NCBI RefSeq assembly: GCF_029168945.1
Contig: NW_026870038.1
Span: 434,001 to 498,000, forward strand
Origin: Cannabis sativa
Lineage: Eukaryota; Streptophyta; Magnoliopsida; Rosales; Cannabaceae
Length of the DNA stretch: 64,000 nt
Reading direction: 5' to 3'
The notes under the pieces are model-generated. The model had not been told where the DNA came from. It was given only the letters and a program-made list of their open reading frames with translations, and did no database searches. Of the stretch, positions 52,634 to 64,000 are shown piece by piece (position 1 is the stretch's first letter; the number at the start of each line of letters is the position of its first letter). The translations under genes and the position numbers were made by a program.

Positions 52634-52994
52634 GGCGGGAGGCCTCCCTTCACTCGAGATTTCTCTTTCTCTCTAGCGTCAACTCTTCAATAATTGCAAT
52701 TCAACCCCTCCAAAACCCTTTTATCACAAAACCTCTCACTTTTCACTCCCAAAATCTTCATCCAGGTACTTCTTCTTCCTCTCCTCACTCTCATTTCTTC
52801 TCCTTCCTTCGATTTTCGCTTCGATTTTCTCGATTCTCTCGGAAATTCTCTTCGCTTCGTCTACAACTGCAGTTTTTTCCGATTCCAGGTCTGTTTTGGT
52901 TCTATCGATCGAAACCTAGGGTTTCATTTTGACGGAAAGTAGTTATACTATAGCGGAAGAAGAGTTGAAGCTGTGACACAGCTTTTTCTCTTCG

Positions 52995-55900
52995 ATGGAG
53001 GCCACAGCAGCCGCACGTGGTGCTCCGATGCCGATTTCATCTCAACAGTCTCGGAAAGAGTGGCGCGCTGTCTCAGACCATCATTCGGTTCGAAACGTCG
53101 GCGATGAGGTACTTGTTTTTTCTGTCTTGATTACCTAGTGGCATTGACTTTGTTTGATTGCCAAATGAGCCAAGGGATTTAATGGTTGTGTTGCTGTTTT
53201 TTGGTTTCGTGTATTTGATTTTGTTTTAGGTCTAGATAATCAGCACACTTTATTAGCGGAATTCTTGACATTAAAATTTAACGATTGTTTTATTTTGATA
53301 AATTTTAACGATTTGGTTTACAAAGTGTTTGATATATATATATATACACACATATATTTATACTTACATGTTGTATCCTATGTCGTGTAAGATTTATTGG
53401 TTGTATAGTTTGTTGGTTCTTTCAGTACTAACACAGAGAAAAAGAAAGCTTTGATTTTTGCTGTAGCGTTTTCTTGGCTAATAAGAACATTACTGTTTAG
53501 TGCTTAGCTGTTAAAGTGTGAAATTTTGTTTTTTTTTTACGTTGATGGGCACTATGATGCAAGTAATGCGATGTGTTCTTTCACTTTATATGCATCAACT
53601 GATCATATTTTGGAATATAGGAATTGGAACGGTCAAAGTTAGGACAATCAGATGAGAGAACCATTTATGAGGTAAGGATTCGGATTGTATAAAAAATGCT
53701 TGTGTTTTAGTGAAACCACGTTGACATGGTTTATAATTATCAAGGTGCAGCGGGGAAGAGAGCCGCTTGATGTGGATTTCTGTTCTATTACAATCAATGG
53801 TAGCTCGAACCATGATCTCTTGCAGCAGCGGCTTCATGATGTGTCAAGACAAAGAGAGGAATTGCAACACATGGAGACTGAGCTTCGAGCTCAAATAATT
53901 GCTAGATCTGAAATGATCGAAATGCAAAATAGCTTTGACGCCCAAATTAAGGAGCATTCTAGTGCTGCTGCCAATCTTCAGGTTTTGTTCTATCTACTTC
54001 CCTTAGGTTGCAATTATAATGAAATCTATTTGAAAAAGGTTTTTACTGAGAGCAATTGTTCTGTGGATGGTTTGATTTTGTCGAACCATTCCAAATTTTA
54101 GTAGTTTAGCTTGCTGCGCACTCTAGTTTTTTTTAATATAATGTGCTGTTTTTCAGATTAGATACATATTCCAATGTTTGGAACTATTTTGGGATTAGAT
54201 ACATACCAAACATCATTGTTGACAAGTTGATATAGATATATAGTCATTCTTAAAGGTGGATTTATCTGCTAATATAGGAGCAACTGCGTGAAAGGGATCA
54301 GACCATACACGAGCTGGAACTGAAACTGGAAGATAAAGAAAGAGAGCTACATGCTATCAAAAGAGACAATGAAGCGGTTTGTCAAATACTCACTTATTTT
54401 GATAAGAAGCTATTGTACTTGTACATTTTTACATTATAATAACTTTTCTGATATTATTTTGGTTTGCTAGGCTTGGGCTAAAGAAGACCTTCTCAGAGAA
54501 CAAAACCAAGAACTAGCGAGCTTCAGGTTAATTTATATTAATTTCCACTTTTTTATTGCTAGACTTGAAATTTACCATTTTGTGCTTTTAAGTATTTTTT
54601 TTTTACATTGTTCTGTGTTTATGCTGGTTTATAACATTGGAAATAAAATTTACATTGTTTCTTTTGAATATTTTCTGCTGGCAGAAGAGAGCGCGATCAT
54701 TCCGAAGCTGAAAGAGCACAACACATTAAAAAGCTACATGAGCTTCAAGAGCACATTCAAGAAAAAGATAGGCAGCTTATGGAGTTGCAGGAACAGGTCT
54801 GTTTCATACGTACGCTTATGATGTACTTATATTGCTCTTGGATTATGAAGCTAATTTGTTATGCCAAAAAGCGCCATTGGAAATTAAAAAATATTGAATT
54901 CCACATATTTGAGTTTAAATTAATTGCTACTAAATTGCACCAATAGTGATATGCCATGTCCTAGGGTACCATATAGCGATGCTCTCTATTTAATAATTTT
55001 GGATATCCCCAATTGTAACTCTAAAATTATAAAATCATTATTCATTTTGTAGTGGACTTAGTATTATGACTAAGTACATTGCCTAATATTTTATTATCAT
55101 TCAGCATAGGATTGCTCAAGAAAACAATCTTTATAAGGATGATCGACTGAGAGAAGCCCAAGCATGGATAACCCGTGTCCAGGAAGTGGATGCTCTGCAG
55201 CAAGCTGAGCGTGCAGAACAATATAATCAGCTCTGGCTTAGTTGTCAAAGACAGGTAGGTTTCATGTTTTTCCCTTTTCCACTTAATTCTGTACTATTTA
55301 TTTGGTTATCCCTTTTTCATTCGTTATAGCAGATTTGTGTCACACAATGAGTTTATGTTAAGCCCAAATTTTCTCCCTAATGTTTGTGTGAAACTTGACT
55401 TTTCCATTTTATGTCTGGAACCGCACCTTTAAATTTTGTTTCAGTTGCTGGTACAGCAGGTCGCTATTTGCTTGATTATAGAATGGGATTGATGGAGATC
55501 CCCTTTGAGTTTTGTCATGTTTCATAAATTCACTTCATTAATGTTTATGTATCTGGATTGTTGATGGTAGTTTGCAGAGTTGGAGAGACATCATATGCAT
55601 TCAATACAACAGCTTCAACTTGAGCTGGCTGATGCAAGAGAAAGGAGTGGTGCTTTCACTCAAGAGTCACGAGTTTCACAAGAAAATTCAAATGATGCAT
55701 CTGGATATGGTCAGAATAATGGAAACCAACTAGACATGAATGGAGGTGGCACATCAAGTGGAAGCAATGCGGCCCTTTCAAATGGAAATGCTGACAATGC
55801 TACATCATTTACTTCAACTGGCAATGCATCAAGTCAGGTAATTTTATTTGCTTTTTTTCACCCCCTCTGCCGTTGTAGAACTTACTGATTGGTGAAATGC

Positions 55901-58119
55901 TGATTACCCTGCTGGAGGGTTTGTGATTGTTCAAAGGATGGAGTATTGCAAAATCATAGATCAGAAACCATGTTCAATGCAATAGCGATAGGAAAGTTCA
56001 TAGTCTTGTTGTCTAGTATGAAGCACACAAGATAATTCCAAATATTAATTATTGTTTATCTTTAATTGTTAGGTTGATCACATTGCTGGTGTTCCCATTA
56101 CTCCATCATCTTTACTTGGGATGCCTTCTTTCCTTCCTCCTGGACAGTTGGCTGCTATGCATCCATATGTTATGCATCAACAAGGGGTTGCCCACTCTGT
56201 CCAACCACATGTTCCTCAATCTCATGTTGGGCAATTCCATTCTGTTCCTGCAATGTCATCCCTGCAACAACAGTGGTCGAATCAACAGGTGCTGACGGCT
56301 GACAGATGAACACATTTTTTTTAGGTGCTTTTATACACGTTAATGGATCAGACATACTGACATTCTTTGTTATATTATTTAGGCCGTATCAGAAGGTGCA
56401 CAAATATCACCACAAAGTGAAATATCACCATCCCAAGCTGATCAAAACCTTGTGAGATCAGATGAAAATTACAACTACGAGATGTCTGTTAATGGACAAG
56501 CTCTTTCTGCAGATTATTTGAATGCTCACATTGGTCATCAGGCTGATCCCAACTCTGTGATCTCGTCGTCTACTGGGGAACAACAGGTTATATTAATAAA
56601 GATGCTGCTGATGCTTTTGCTCATCTTTAGTATCTCTATGTACTAATGATGTAACATTAAAATAATAATATATCAGGTTCTCGAGTCAATTGATAGGGGT
56701 TACCGCAATGCCCAATCTGAGCAGGAACTGAGACAAATTTCATCACAGTTTCAAGATGTGTTACGCCTGGAGTCACTTCAGCAGAGCACTGAAACTAAGG
56801 TTTGTGTCTTGTTGCTTTATTTTGGTTAACCTATTTTATGGAAGCTGTGGCTAGTGAGAGTAAATTGATGCTTAGCTTATCGAAATATTTGAACAGACAA
56901 ATGAGCAATCTGTTATGAATGGTATTGGTGGCTTAGAGGAACAAGTTTCAACCACAGCACAATCCAGTTCTTCTGCCAATACATTAGGGACTCCGGAGAA
57001 TTTTGAGGAAACTGCATTAAATAATTCTAATGATGTAGTATTGCCCGAAGCTTTTGTTTCTGGTGGACAGACAAAGTCACCAACTGTGGCAAGGACTGCA
57101 GAAGTTGTTCTTCTAGATGAAAGATCATTGTTGGCTTGCATAGTTCGTACCATTCCAGCTGGTGGTAGAATTCGGATAAGTTCAACGGTGAGCATTTATG
57201 AGTTGCTAGGTGTTTGTGGGCGGGGGCATTGGTCTTTTATGAGTTTTCTTATATCTATTATTGTTTTTTTTTTTTGTGTACTTTGAATTGTACAGTTGCC
57301 AAATAGACTTGGAAAGATGCTTGCACCTTTACACTGGCACGATTACAAGAAAAAGCATGGAAAGCTTGATGAATTTGTGGCCAGCCACCCTGATGTGAGT
57401 TTCTTGAAACTGCCAGGTTTGCGTGGTTCCATTAATGAAAATATGAATAGTAATGAAAATGTTTCTGTATCTGCAGTTATTTGTGATCGAGGGAGATTAT
57501 ATTCATCTTCGTGAAGGTGCACAAAAGATGGTAGCAGCCAATGCTGCCGCTGCCAAAGTTGCTGCTGCTGCCGCCGCTGCATTGGCTCCTTACTCATCGA
57601 GTATGGCATCTGTGGCCGTTACTCCAATTGCACAGAACAGACATAAAAAGGTTCTTCCACACTTTATCTCAATATTTCTAAGCCCAACAATGCTGTTTCA
57701 AAATTTATTTAGGCGTATCTCCTATATATGAATGCAACTACTAAGTAATTGACCCAACACCTGTCTCTTTTGCAGCAGAATCCGCAACCAAACGGTGTGT
57801 ATTATGGTGGAGCATCTGAGGGTTTAACAAATGTTAAAATCTTAAGCAAATCGATAGATGCTCGTGACCTGAATGTCGCTGAGAATAGGCCCAGTCAGCT
57901 CTTGAATGGATCAACTATGAGCGCTACTCAAAGCATAGGATCGAGCAATGGCAGATCCAGCTCAAACACTGGACTTAAGCAGCATCAGCAGCAGCAGCAG
58001 GGGAGGTGTGGCTTTAGTTAAATTTTCATTCAAAACTTTTTCGGTTATTTCTTTCCTAATAATTTCGTTCGTGATTGTCTGACAGGCCAACTGGTTCTGC
58101 ATTTCCCTCCAGAAGATGA
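52995..58119 (+). CDS. Plant coiled-coil protein with conserved C-terminal domain, 16 exons, 818 aa
   Basis: Exons: 52995-53108, 53621-53671, 53745-53981, 54278-54376, 54471-54526, 54685-54796, 55105-55254, 55571-55837, 56073-56288, 56383-56586, 56677-56799, 56897-57187, 57296-57394, 57477-57650, 57776-58005 and 58086-58119. All are GT-AG and join in frame to TGA. Residues about 75-290 are a long Glu/Gln/Arg-rich coiled coil, so oligomerisation is likely. A Ser/Asn/Gly-rich linker and a Pro/His/Gln-rich part follow (about 300-430). A conserved domain at about 613-692 contains ERSLLACIVRTIP, LAPLHWHDYKKKHGKL and DLFVIEGDYIHLREGA, then an alanine-rich stretch and a C-terminal QHQQQQQ. The domain reads like a small helix-strand fold, perhaps winged-helix-like, which is a guess. 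I recognise the family as conserved in plants but know no established function, so no symbol is given. Confidence 0.9.
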
Positions 58120-60253
58120 AGGAGAAGGTAGCCAATGGAGTTTTGCATCAATAATGCCATCATTTTCCCTTCTCATTATTTTACTAACAGATTAGATATT
58201 CTTCTGTATATAACTGTTACTAGGTGTTAACCGGAGGAGAAAGGTGTCGTAAACCGAAAGCGGGGAGAAAATCTTGGACCAGATTGGTGATTGAATGAAG
58301 CAATAGTGGACGATCACAAAAATTTCATTGCAACTCATACAATTGTCTGATTGAAATTGTGATGATTTTTTTTTTTTTTTTCAAATATGTTATTTATCTT
58401 TTGAGGAAAAGCTTAGTTTCTTGTGCGAATGGTCTAAATGATATGAATCTGCAACTCTATTCTTATCTGCGCTGAAAGCAATGTTCATGGCTCAACTGCT
58501 TGTTTGCGTTAGATATATAACTTTTGGTGAATTATTTTAACATTTTCAATTCTCATCACATTTCATCTTCTAGTTCTGTTTTTTTTATTATTATGGTTTG
58601 GAAAATGTCTAGGAAAAAATATTCTAGTCCAACTCCTAACTCAAGTAAAAGAAAAAATGGGTCACCTATTGTAATTTTAATTTGTCGACTATTAGGGAAC
58701 GAGACACTTAACTAACATTGAGAACTTTTTATATTGGTGGAGTATTCACCAGAGGTACTAATTACTTATCCCTCGATCTATTAGTGAATTGTCTTTCCAG
58801 GGATTGTGAAAGAAATTCTACTAGAAATATTCTTCTTATTGCTTCGAATTATATTTCCTAAAAAGTAAATCTCACTCTAATACTATGAATAAATTAAATA
58901 CATGCCTTAACATACAAAGACTTCGTATTTCACAACAACAAAATCACTTTCTATATGTTAGGGGGTTCCACATGAAACAGAAAATAGAAAATGTTCCATA
59001 TTAATGGATTCAGATTTATAACTATGGGTTTCAATGTACGAGACCTACAAAGTAAAGAATTAGACTAATGGCACATACAATATTTGAATTCTCATTGTAA
59101 ATGCTACATAGTTGGTTCTCACTTCATTCAAAATCGTGGTGTAATATGTATCTCTCATGTTCTTGTCATGAAATTGATGAACAAAATCAAAGAAGAATTT
59201 TTGACCAAGAATAAAATTTTATTGAAACTATCCCCGTCCAAACGAGTATTTTATAGAGAATTGTCAAGGAGTTCTGTTAATGACAAACCGCTTTGATACT
59301 TTGGAACAACTCGATAAATTAATCAACTACCAAGAAATGGTAGAAGAATGTGAGCTATTATGGGGCAAACAAAGGCTCTTTGAAATTGTTAAGTTGCAAA
59401 TATTTAGTTTCATTAAATTATATTAAAGTACTTGAAAATGCTTTGTGAAATTGTCAAGTTGTAAATATTTAGTTACCAAAATCTGATTATGAATTTTTAA
59501 AAGGTAGTAAAACTTCGCAATTAAAGAGGATGTTCGTAAAGGGCCTAACGAATTCTTAATGAGAATTAGTGATTCAACTTTAATTGATTCTTTTATCGCA
59601 TTAGAATATTGTACATTCTTAATTGGAGAAAAAAAAAAAAAAAACGCTAAAAAATTCATCGCTAGTCATACAAATCAATAAATAATGTTAGACACGCCAA
59701 CGACCTAATTGAAAAAATGTTAGAAAAAATTCCTCAAATCGGTCAAGAAAATGCAAATGTGTGGATTTTCATTAAAAAAAAATATATTCCAATAATATTA
59801 TGGTTAAACTTTGCGAGGAAATTACATTGTATACCCACTTTATTTAACTTGTTTTAATTTTCACCTCTATTTTCATATTTTTTTAGATATACCCACTTTT
59901 ATGGATGATGTCCCCATTAGACCCCTTAAGTTATGTAAATTATATGCTAGACTTAAGAGGGTATATTAGGTAATCCACTCAAAAAAGTGGGTATATTTTA
60001 ATAAAAAATAACATGAGGGTATTTTTGATTAATAGATACAAAAAAAGTATTTTTCAACTTATCCCAAACTTTGCGTAGGAGTTCCTATTGTTGTTAGGGA
60101 TAAACTTGTTATTTTTCGGTATTTTTTTTTTTAAAAAAAAAACTATTATAGAAGTGACATAATGGTGTAATAATTACAATGATAATTTTGCCCTTAAGTA
60201 GACTATTTTAACTTATTTTGTTTTGACTGTTTTAATGTTCATAATTTAAAGAA
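58120..60253. other. 3' UTR and unassigned flank
   Basis: The 3' UTR of the preceding gene probably ends within a few hundred bases. The 58700-59800 part has mixed composition with short open frames (59084-59296 is the longest on +) but no recognisable domain. I see nothing I can name. Confidence 0.45.
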
Positions 60254-60664
60254 GACTAATTAGAATTTTTACCTTTTAAATTTTGATATGAATTTTGACA
60301 TGTATCAAATCATGCTCTCTGAACTTTTCTGGCCGTTAAAAATTCCTCCTGAACTATTGAGATTGTTAGATTTAAGTACTTTTGTCTAATTTCATTTAAT
60401 TTTACTAATTCGGTGATTGTTTATGTACTAAATCATGCTCCCCATACTTTGATGTCTAGCAAATTTTACCCTTTGAACTTTGATATGTATCAAATCATGC
60501 CCTCTAACTTTTATTCATGTTAGACTTTCCTTACTAAAATTGGACAAAAAGTTTTTAAATCCAACAATCTTAATAATTTAAAGGAAATTTTTAACAGTCT
60601 TCAAAGTTCAGGAGGTATGATTCGGTACATGTTAAAGTTTGAGGGACAACAATTCTAATTAGCC
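60254..60664. mobile_element. MULE-type foldback MITE, copy 3 (411 bp)
   Basis: The left end GACTAATTAGAATTTTT and right end AATTCTAATTAGCC match the MITE at 8752-9164, as does the whole interior. The flanks TTTAAAGAA (60245-60253) and TTTAAAAAA (60665-60673) are a 9-bp duplication with one mismatch. The arms remain largely complementary. Confidence 0.85.
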
Positions 60665-60710
60665 TTTAAAAAATAACTTTAATCAATGAAAGAAAGTTTT
60701 GTCTCACTTG

Positions 60711-60905
60711 CAGGGCCGGCCCTGAAACAAAGTGGGCCATAGGAGAAAAAAAAATTTTGGGCCCTTATGTTAGAAAAAATATGGTATTTTTCAAAATCGA
60801 TAAAAAAAAATGTATAATTTTAAAAGAGGAAAAAAAAATTTCGGCCCCTGAGCTGGGTGGGCCCTAGGCACAGGCCTAGCCCGCCTCTGTCCAGGGCCGG
60901 GCCTG
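60711..60905. mobile_element. hAT-type MITE (195 bp)
   Basis: The element starts CAGGGCCGGCCCTG and ends CCAGGGCCGGGCCTG, with the 8-bp duplication CTCACTTG at 60703-60710 and 60906-60913. It belongs to the same terminal type as the 527-bp element at 4748-5274 but has a much shorter interior with TTTTGGGCCC and GGTGGGCCCTAGG blocks. Confidence 0.85.
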
Positions 60906-61084
60906 CTCACTTGGAGGCCAGGACTATTTTACTATTTAAAAGATACATATATTTATATTTTGGCAATTTATTTTTTTAAATACGTTGGTGTGTTGGTAAT
61001 AGTCAAGAGATCGATGTTCTTCATGAACCTTAGTTGCCTTGTGAAGATCAACCTTTCGTTATTCAACTCACCCTGGTTTGGCCG

Positions 61085-61460
61085 AGGCTAAAGTTTGCAA
61101 TCTAATGATCATTGAAGGTGGGAATTGGGATGCTGAAATCTTGGAGGACTTGTTTGAGGATAGAGATAAGAAGCTCATATTAGACATTTCTCTGAATATT
61201 GCACAAGACTTTGACAAAATGACTTGGACCTAAGAAGCTTTAGGTTTATATTCTTTCAAAAGTGCATATAAACTGCTTCAGAAATTACATGGCAGGTGGG
61301 AGTCTAATGATAATGCTCATACCGGGCTTACTTTTGGAAGCTGAAAATTCCTCCTAAGGGGAAGAATCTGGTTTGGCGTTCAGAAAAGAGAGTGCCTGCC
61401 TACTTTGCAGCAGCTGAGATCAAAGAGAGTTGATGTCCGAACTCTTGGTCGTCTCTTACA
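61085..61460 (+). pseudogene. LINE reverse-transcriptase tail fragment
   Basis: Translation gives GGNWDAEILEDLFEDRDKK, then LYSFKSAYKLLQKLHGRW, then WKLKIPPKGKNLVWR. These are typical of the segment after the RT domain and of the zf-RVT region of plant L1-type LINEs. An in-frame stop (TGGACCTAAGAAGC) and later frameshifts show it is dead. Confidence 0.7.
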
Positions 61461-61800
61461 TCATCATTTCCATCAAAATAACTTAAGGGTTTGGACCATC
61501 ACCAAAATTATCATGAAAGGGCATTTATGCTACAATATCATCTGCCAATATCATAATGTTTAATTCAGGTAACACATCGACTGTCAACACCTCTGCATTT
61601 GTTTCTGGAATGAAAGTCCCAACTTCACTATGAGTAGTGGAGGACTAGGATCGATACAAATATTCTTCTTCACCAAAGACACAAATAGGGGAATAGATTC
61701 ATTTGACTTCTTCGCAATCATAAACAAATATAAACTTAGACGCTTATCATTTTTTATAACTTCAAGTCGATATATTAGCTTTTTCATGTACTTGTAATTC

Positions 61801-61802
<2 letters not shown>

Positions 61803-61839
<37 letters not shown>

Positions 61840-62126
61840 ACGCGGTGATCAAAATCACACATGATTCAAAGCGACAATCCATAATCGGCGGCGGCACCAC
61901 CTCGAACCAGGATAGCTCATCGTCTAACCGAAGGGCATGCTTTGCCAAACCATGAGCTGCAGAATTTCTTATCGCAAGCCACATAGGACAAAACTGCCCC
62001 CGGAAATTTAGACAATAAAGCTATAATATCCTCAAACAGCACCCACAGCTCATTGAAACACCCTTCCTTTGTTGATAGCTGAAAAAACAAACAACACCAA
62101 GCAAAAACAGGTATTAGAAGAGACAA
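61803..62126 (-). mobile_element. 3' end of a LINE with poly(A) tail
   Basis: On the minus strand the sequence encodes a decayed RNase H-like C-terminus (FPGAVLSYVA, then RNSAAHGLAKHALRLDDELSW, VVPPPIM). It then runs into a long poly(A), seen as poly(T) at about 61804-61838. The coding frame shifts once near 61985. It is 5'-truncated, as most plant LINE copies are. Its orientation is opposite to the LINE fragment at 61085-61460. Confidence 0.7.
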
Positions 62127-63604
62127 TTCTTGAATTAAACTTACCCGACAAAGTCTCTATAGTCATAGGCCCTCCACAAAATTGACCTACAAAACAACAA
62201 TAAATAAAACTCTATTACTACATAATTTAATAAAAAAAAAGTTAAAAGAAAATTAAGATAGTAAATAATCCATATTATAATATAAAACAGCTCATAAATA
62301 TAAAGACTTAAAATACTTATCTGTCAAAACTGAAAGGTCGTTGATGTAGAAGCCAAGAGTACAAAATAAATTACTTCTCTTGTCCATTAACTGTTAAGGG
62401 CAAGCCATAAAAAATGGCACGAAAGCCGTGAAAGGCACAAAAATACCCATAAAAGACATAAAAACTATAAATTGTTGTAAAGATTGAATTGAAACAGATT
62501 TTTAAAACAATTAATAAAATATATACAGTAAGAATAATTTAATAAAATTAAAACCTAATAAAATAATAAAACACATTTAATATAATATCAATAAAAGAGG
62601 AAAATATAATAATAGTAATAAATATTCAAAATCCAACCAATAAATGATGACAGAAACACACAAAATTACGCAATTACTAAATCACTGCCGATAATCACGC
62701 CATAACTTCCAACTCACAAAGAAGATTCGAAATGGAGCAAGACACTAGCCACCAGCACCGAACGTTCAACCGTCCTTGGCCACCGAAGACAATCACGAGT
62801 CCCCCATATGCTAAACAGTCTCACAAAACCCTGTCAAATTCACCCACCTTTCTCTTCCGATATAGATCGTCATCCTCCCACCGTTAGTAAGACCAAAGAC
62901 CAAATAAAACATGCAGTAAAAGAAGATATAAAATTAAAATTTGAGAATGTAATAGAAATAAATCTATACTATAATCAATACAGTGGACCAAGAAATAAAT
63001 TTATATATATATATATAGTATACAAAGAATCTAATAAATATGATTATAACACTATTACAGATGACATACAATCAAACAAAATATATATATACAATATATA
63101 AACAAAATAAGTAGATACGTAATAGAAGTACTAACCGATGATACCGTCGACACTGAAGCATCTTCGGCACACTCACCATCTACGGTTGAGAACGTGAAAG
63201 AGATCCACCACCAGTGAGAGACCATGATTATACCACCTCTGTCACTTTCCAAAGATTGAGAGACCATGATCATACTACACTTTGTCAACCTCGAGTTCTT
63301 CGTACAAAAGCTCAACTAAATGTGAGTAGGTTATGTTTGTATCAATCTCGAATGTCAAATTTTCTGCTTCACTGAAAATCTATTCTCTACTTTCACGCTC
63401 GTAAATACCATTATACATCAAAGACGCAAACATAGTTAACCTTGTCATCCACAACAAAAACAAAATTATAAAAAATAAAAACAAAAACACAACATAAAGA
63501 AATAATTGCTAAACATGTGTAATATCAGACAACTATCAAACGCAATCGGGCTGTTATCATACTCAAATAATTATATATAAAACAATAACCTCTCATAGCC
63601 ACAT
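62127..63604. other. Unassigned sequence
   Basis: AT-rich with a mid-GC patch at 62690-62890 and another at 63130-63310. Neither shows a convincing exon, splice pattern or domain. A (TA)n run lies near 63001-63018. Confidence 0.4.
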
Positions 63605-63616
63605 CAGATTAACCAT

Positions 63617-63975
63617 CGGTCTATATCAGACACATAACCCTAACCACTAAACTGAACAAACTATCAGATCTCCTATCATACCTATATCAGACACCATCGA
63701 GACATCACTCCTAACCTCTAAACTGAACAAGCTACCGGACCCACTATCGTACTTATATTGGGCATCATCGGGACATCACCCCTAACATCTAAATTGCATA
63801 AACTATCAGACCCCTGTTATACCTATATCGGGCACCATCACCCCTAATCTCTAAACTTAACAAACTATCGAACCCCTATCATACCTATATCAGGCACCAT
63901 CAAGATATTACCCCTAACCTTTGAACTAAACAAACTGTCGGACCCCTATTGTACTTATATTGGGCATCATTGGAC
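63617..63975. repeat. Minisatellite, ~62-72-bp units
   Basis: At least five diverged units share CTATATCAGGCACCATC, then a variable bridge, then ACCCCTAACCTCTAAACT-AACAAACTATCGGACCCC, then TAT-TAC. Boundaries near 63617, 63689, 63760, 63829 and 63891 can be followed; one unit lacks about 9 bp. A last partial unit runs on to about 63975. Confidence 0.75.
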
Positions 63976-64000
63976 TTAACGAAAAAAACCCAAAAACCAT

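Noticed and set aside
52621..52942. Two overlapping frames of 82-103 codons before the coiled-coil gene
   Set aside because: They lie in the CT-rich leader downstream of the TATA box, have low-complexity Ser/Phe/Leu composition and do not join the main frame.
59084..59296. 70-codon frame possibly from a retroelement
   Set aside because: The translation has no recognisable motif; calling a retroelement or viral relic would be guesswork.
61799..61984. Poly-lysine ending frame on the minus strand
   Set aside because: The lysines are the LINE poly(A) tail; the upstream part is already annotated as the RNase H remnant.
62690..63320. Possible exons of an unknown gene
   Set aside because: Mid-GC patches, but frames are short, no domain is seen and splice sites do not link them.
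63700..63930. CRISPR-like spaced repeats
   Set aside because: Units are contiguous and diverged with no unique spacers, and the genome is a plant; it is a minisatellite.
63889..63930. Telomere-like ACCCCTAA blocks
   Set aside because: They recur once per ~70-bp unit and are not in tandem; plant telomere repeat is CCCTAAA in tandem.

Overview
The window is plant nuclear DNA, almost certainly from a eudicot. It is strongly AT-rich, full of (TA)n and (ATT)n tracts, and carries spliced genes with GT-AG introns. Three protein-coding genes and a MIR166 precursor belong to plant families I recognise, and a fourth gene encodes a seven-helix membrane protein I cannot name. The long terminal repeats reminded me of hop/hemp-type (Cannabaceae) repeats, but that is only an impression. 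Genes are sparse, and most of the sequence between them is transposon debris.

Layout, left to right. MIR166 lies on the + strand near 286-441. A 527-bp hAT-type element (4748-5274) sits inside an older repeat, and a palindromic GACGGTT cluster lies at 7303-7446. A MULE-type foldback MITE (8752-9164) precedes the intronless seven-helix gene (9726-10652). Relatives of that MITE lie at 11456-11862 and 60254-60664. At about 16.9-20.7 kb an older repeat holds a 1.6-kb MULE-like element with a GC-rich palindromic interior and a 1.66-kb non-autonomous Helitron. A miniature LTR retrotransposon (TRIM) occupies 21791-22388. The single-exon SAUR32-type gene is at 25678-26076 (+). A young non-autonomous LTR retrotransposon spans 28523-32661.

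A complete 11-exon CDPK-related kinase (CRK, 589 aa) runs on the minus strand from 37229 to 33661. From 43.4 to 52 kb there is a solo LTR inside a CGGTTT-rich element, a tandem-repeat block, several LTR fragments, and a decayed Ty3/gypsy 5' LTR plus gag. A hAT MITE (52099-52505) lies just upstream of a 16-exon gene (52995-58119, +) for an 818-aa coiled-coil protein with a conserved C-terminal domain of unknown function. The last 6 kb holds two MITEs, two LINE 3' fragments in opposite orientation, and a degenerate ~70-bp minisatellite that runs to near the window end.

The genes do not form a pathway cluster; their proximity looks incidental. MIR166 (HD-ZIP III control), SAUR32 (auxin/growth) and CRK (membrane-linked signalling) are all regulatory. 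I rebuilt both spliced genes by hand. Every exon joined in frame with GT-AG boundaries, and the protein motifs run across the junctions. I found no undescribed multi-gene system. The most unusual material is the palindromic MULE-like insertion, the TRIM, the Helitron, the MITE family, and upstream ORFs ahead of two of the genes.
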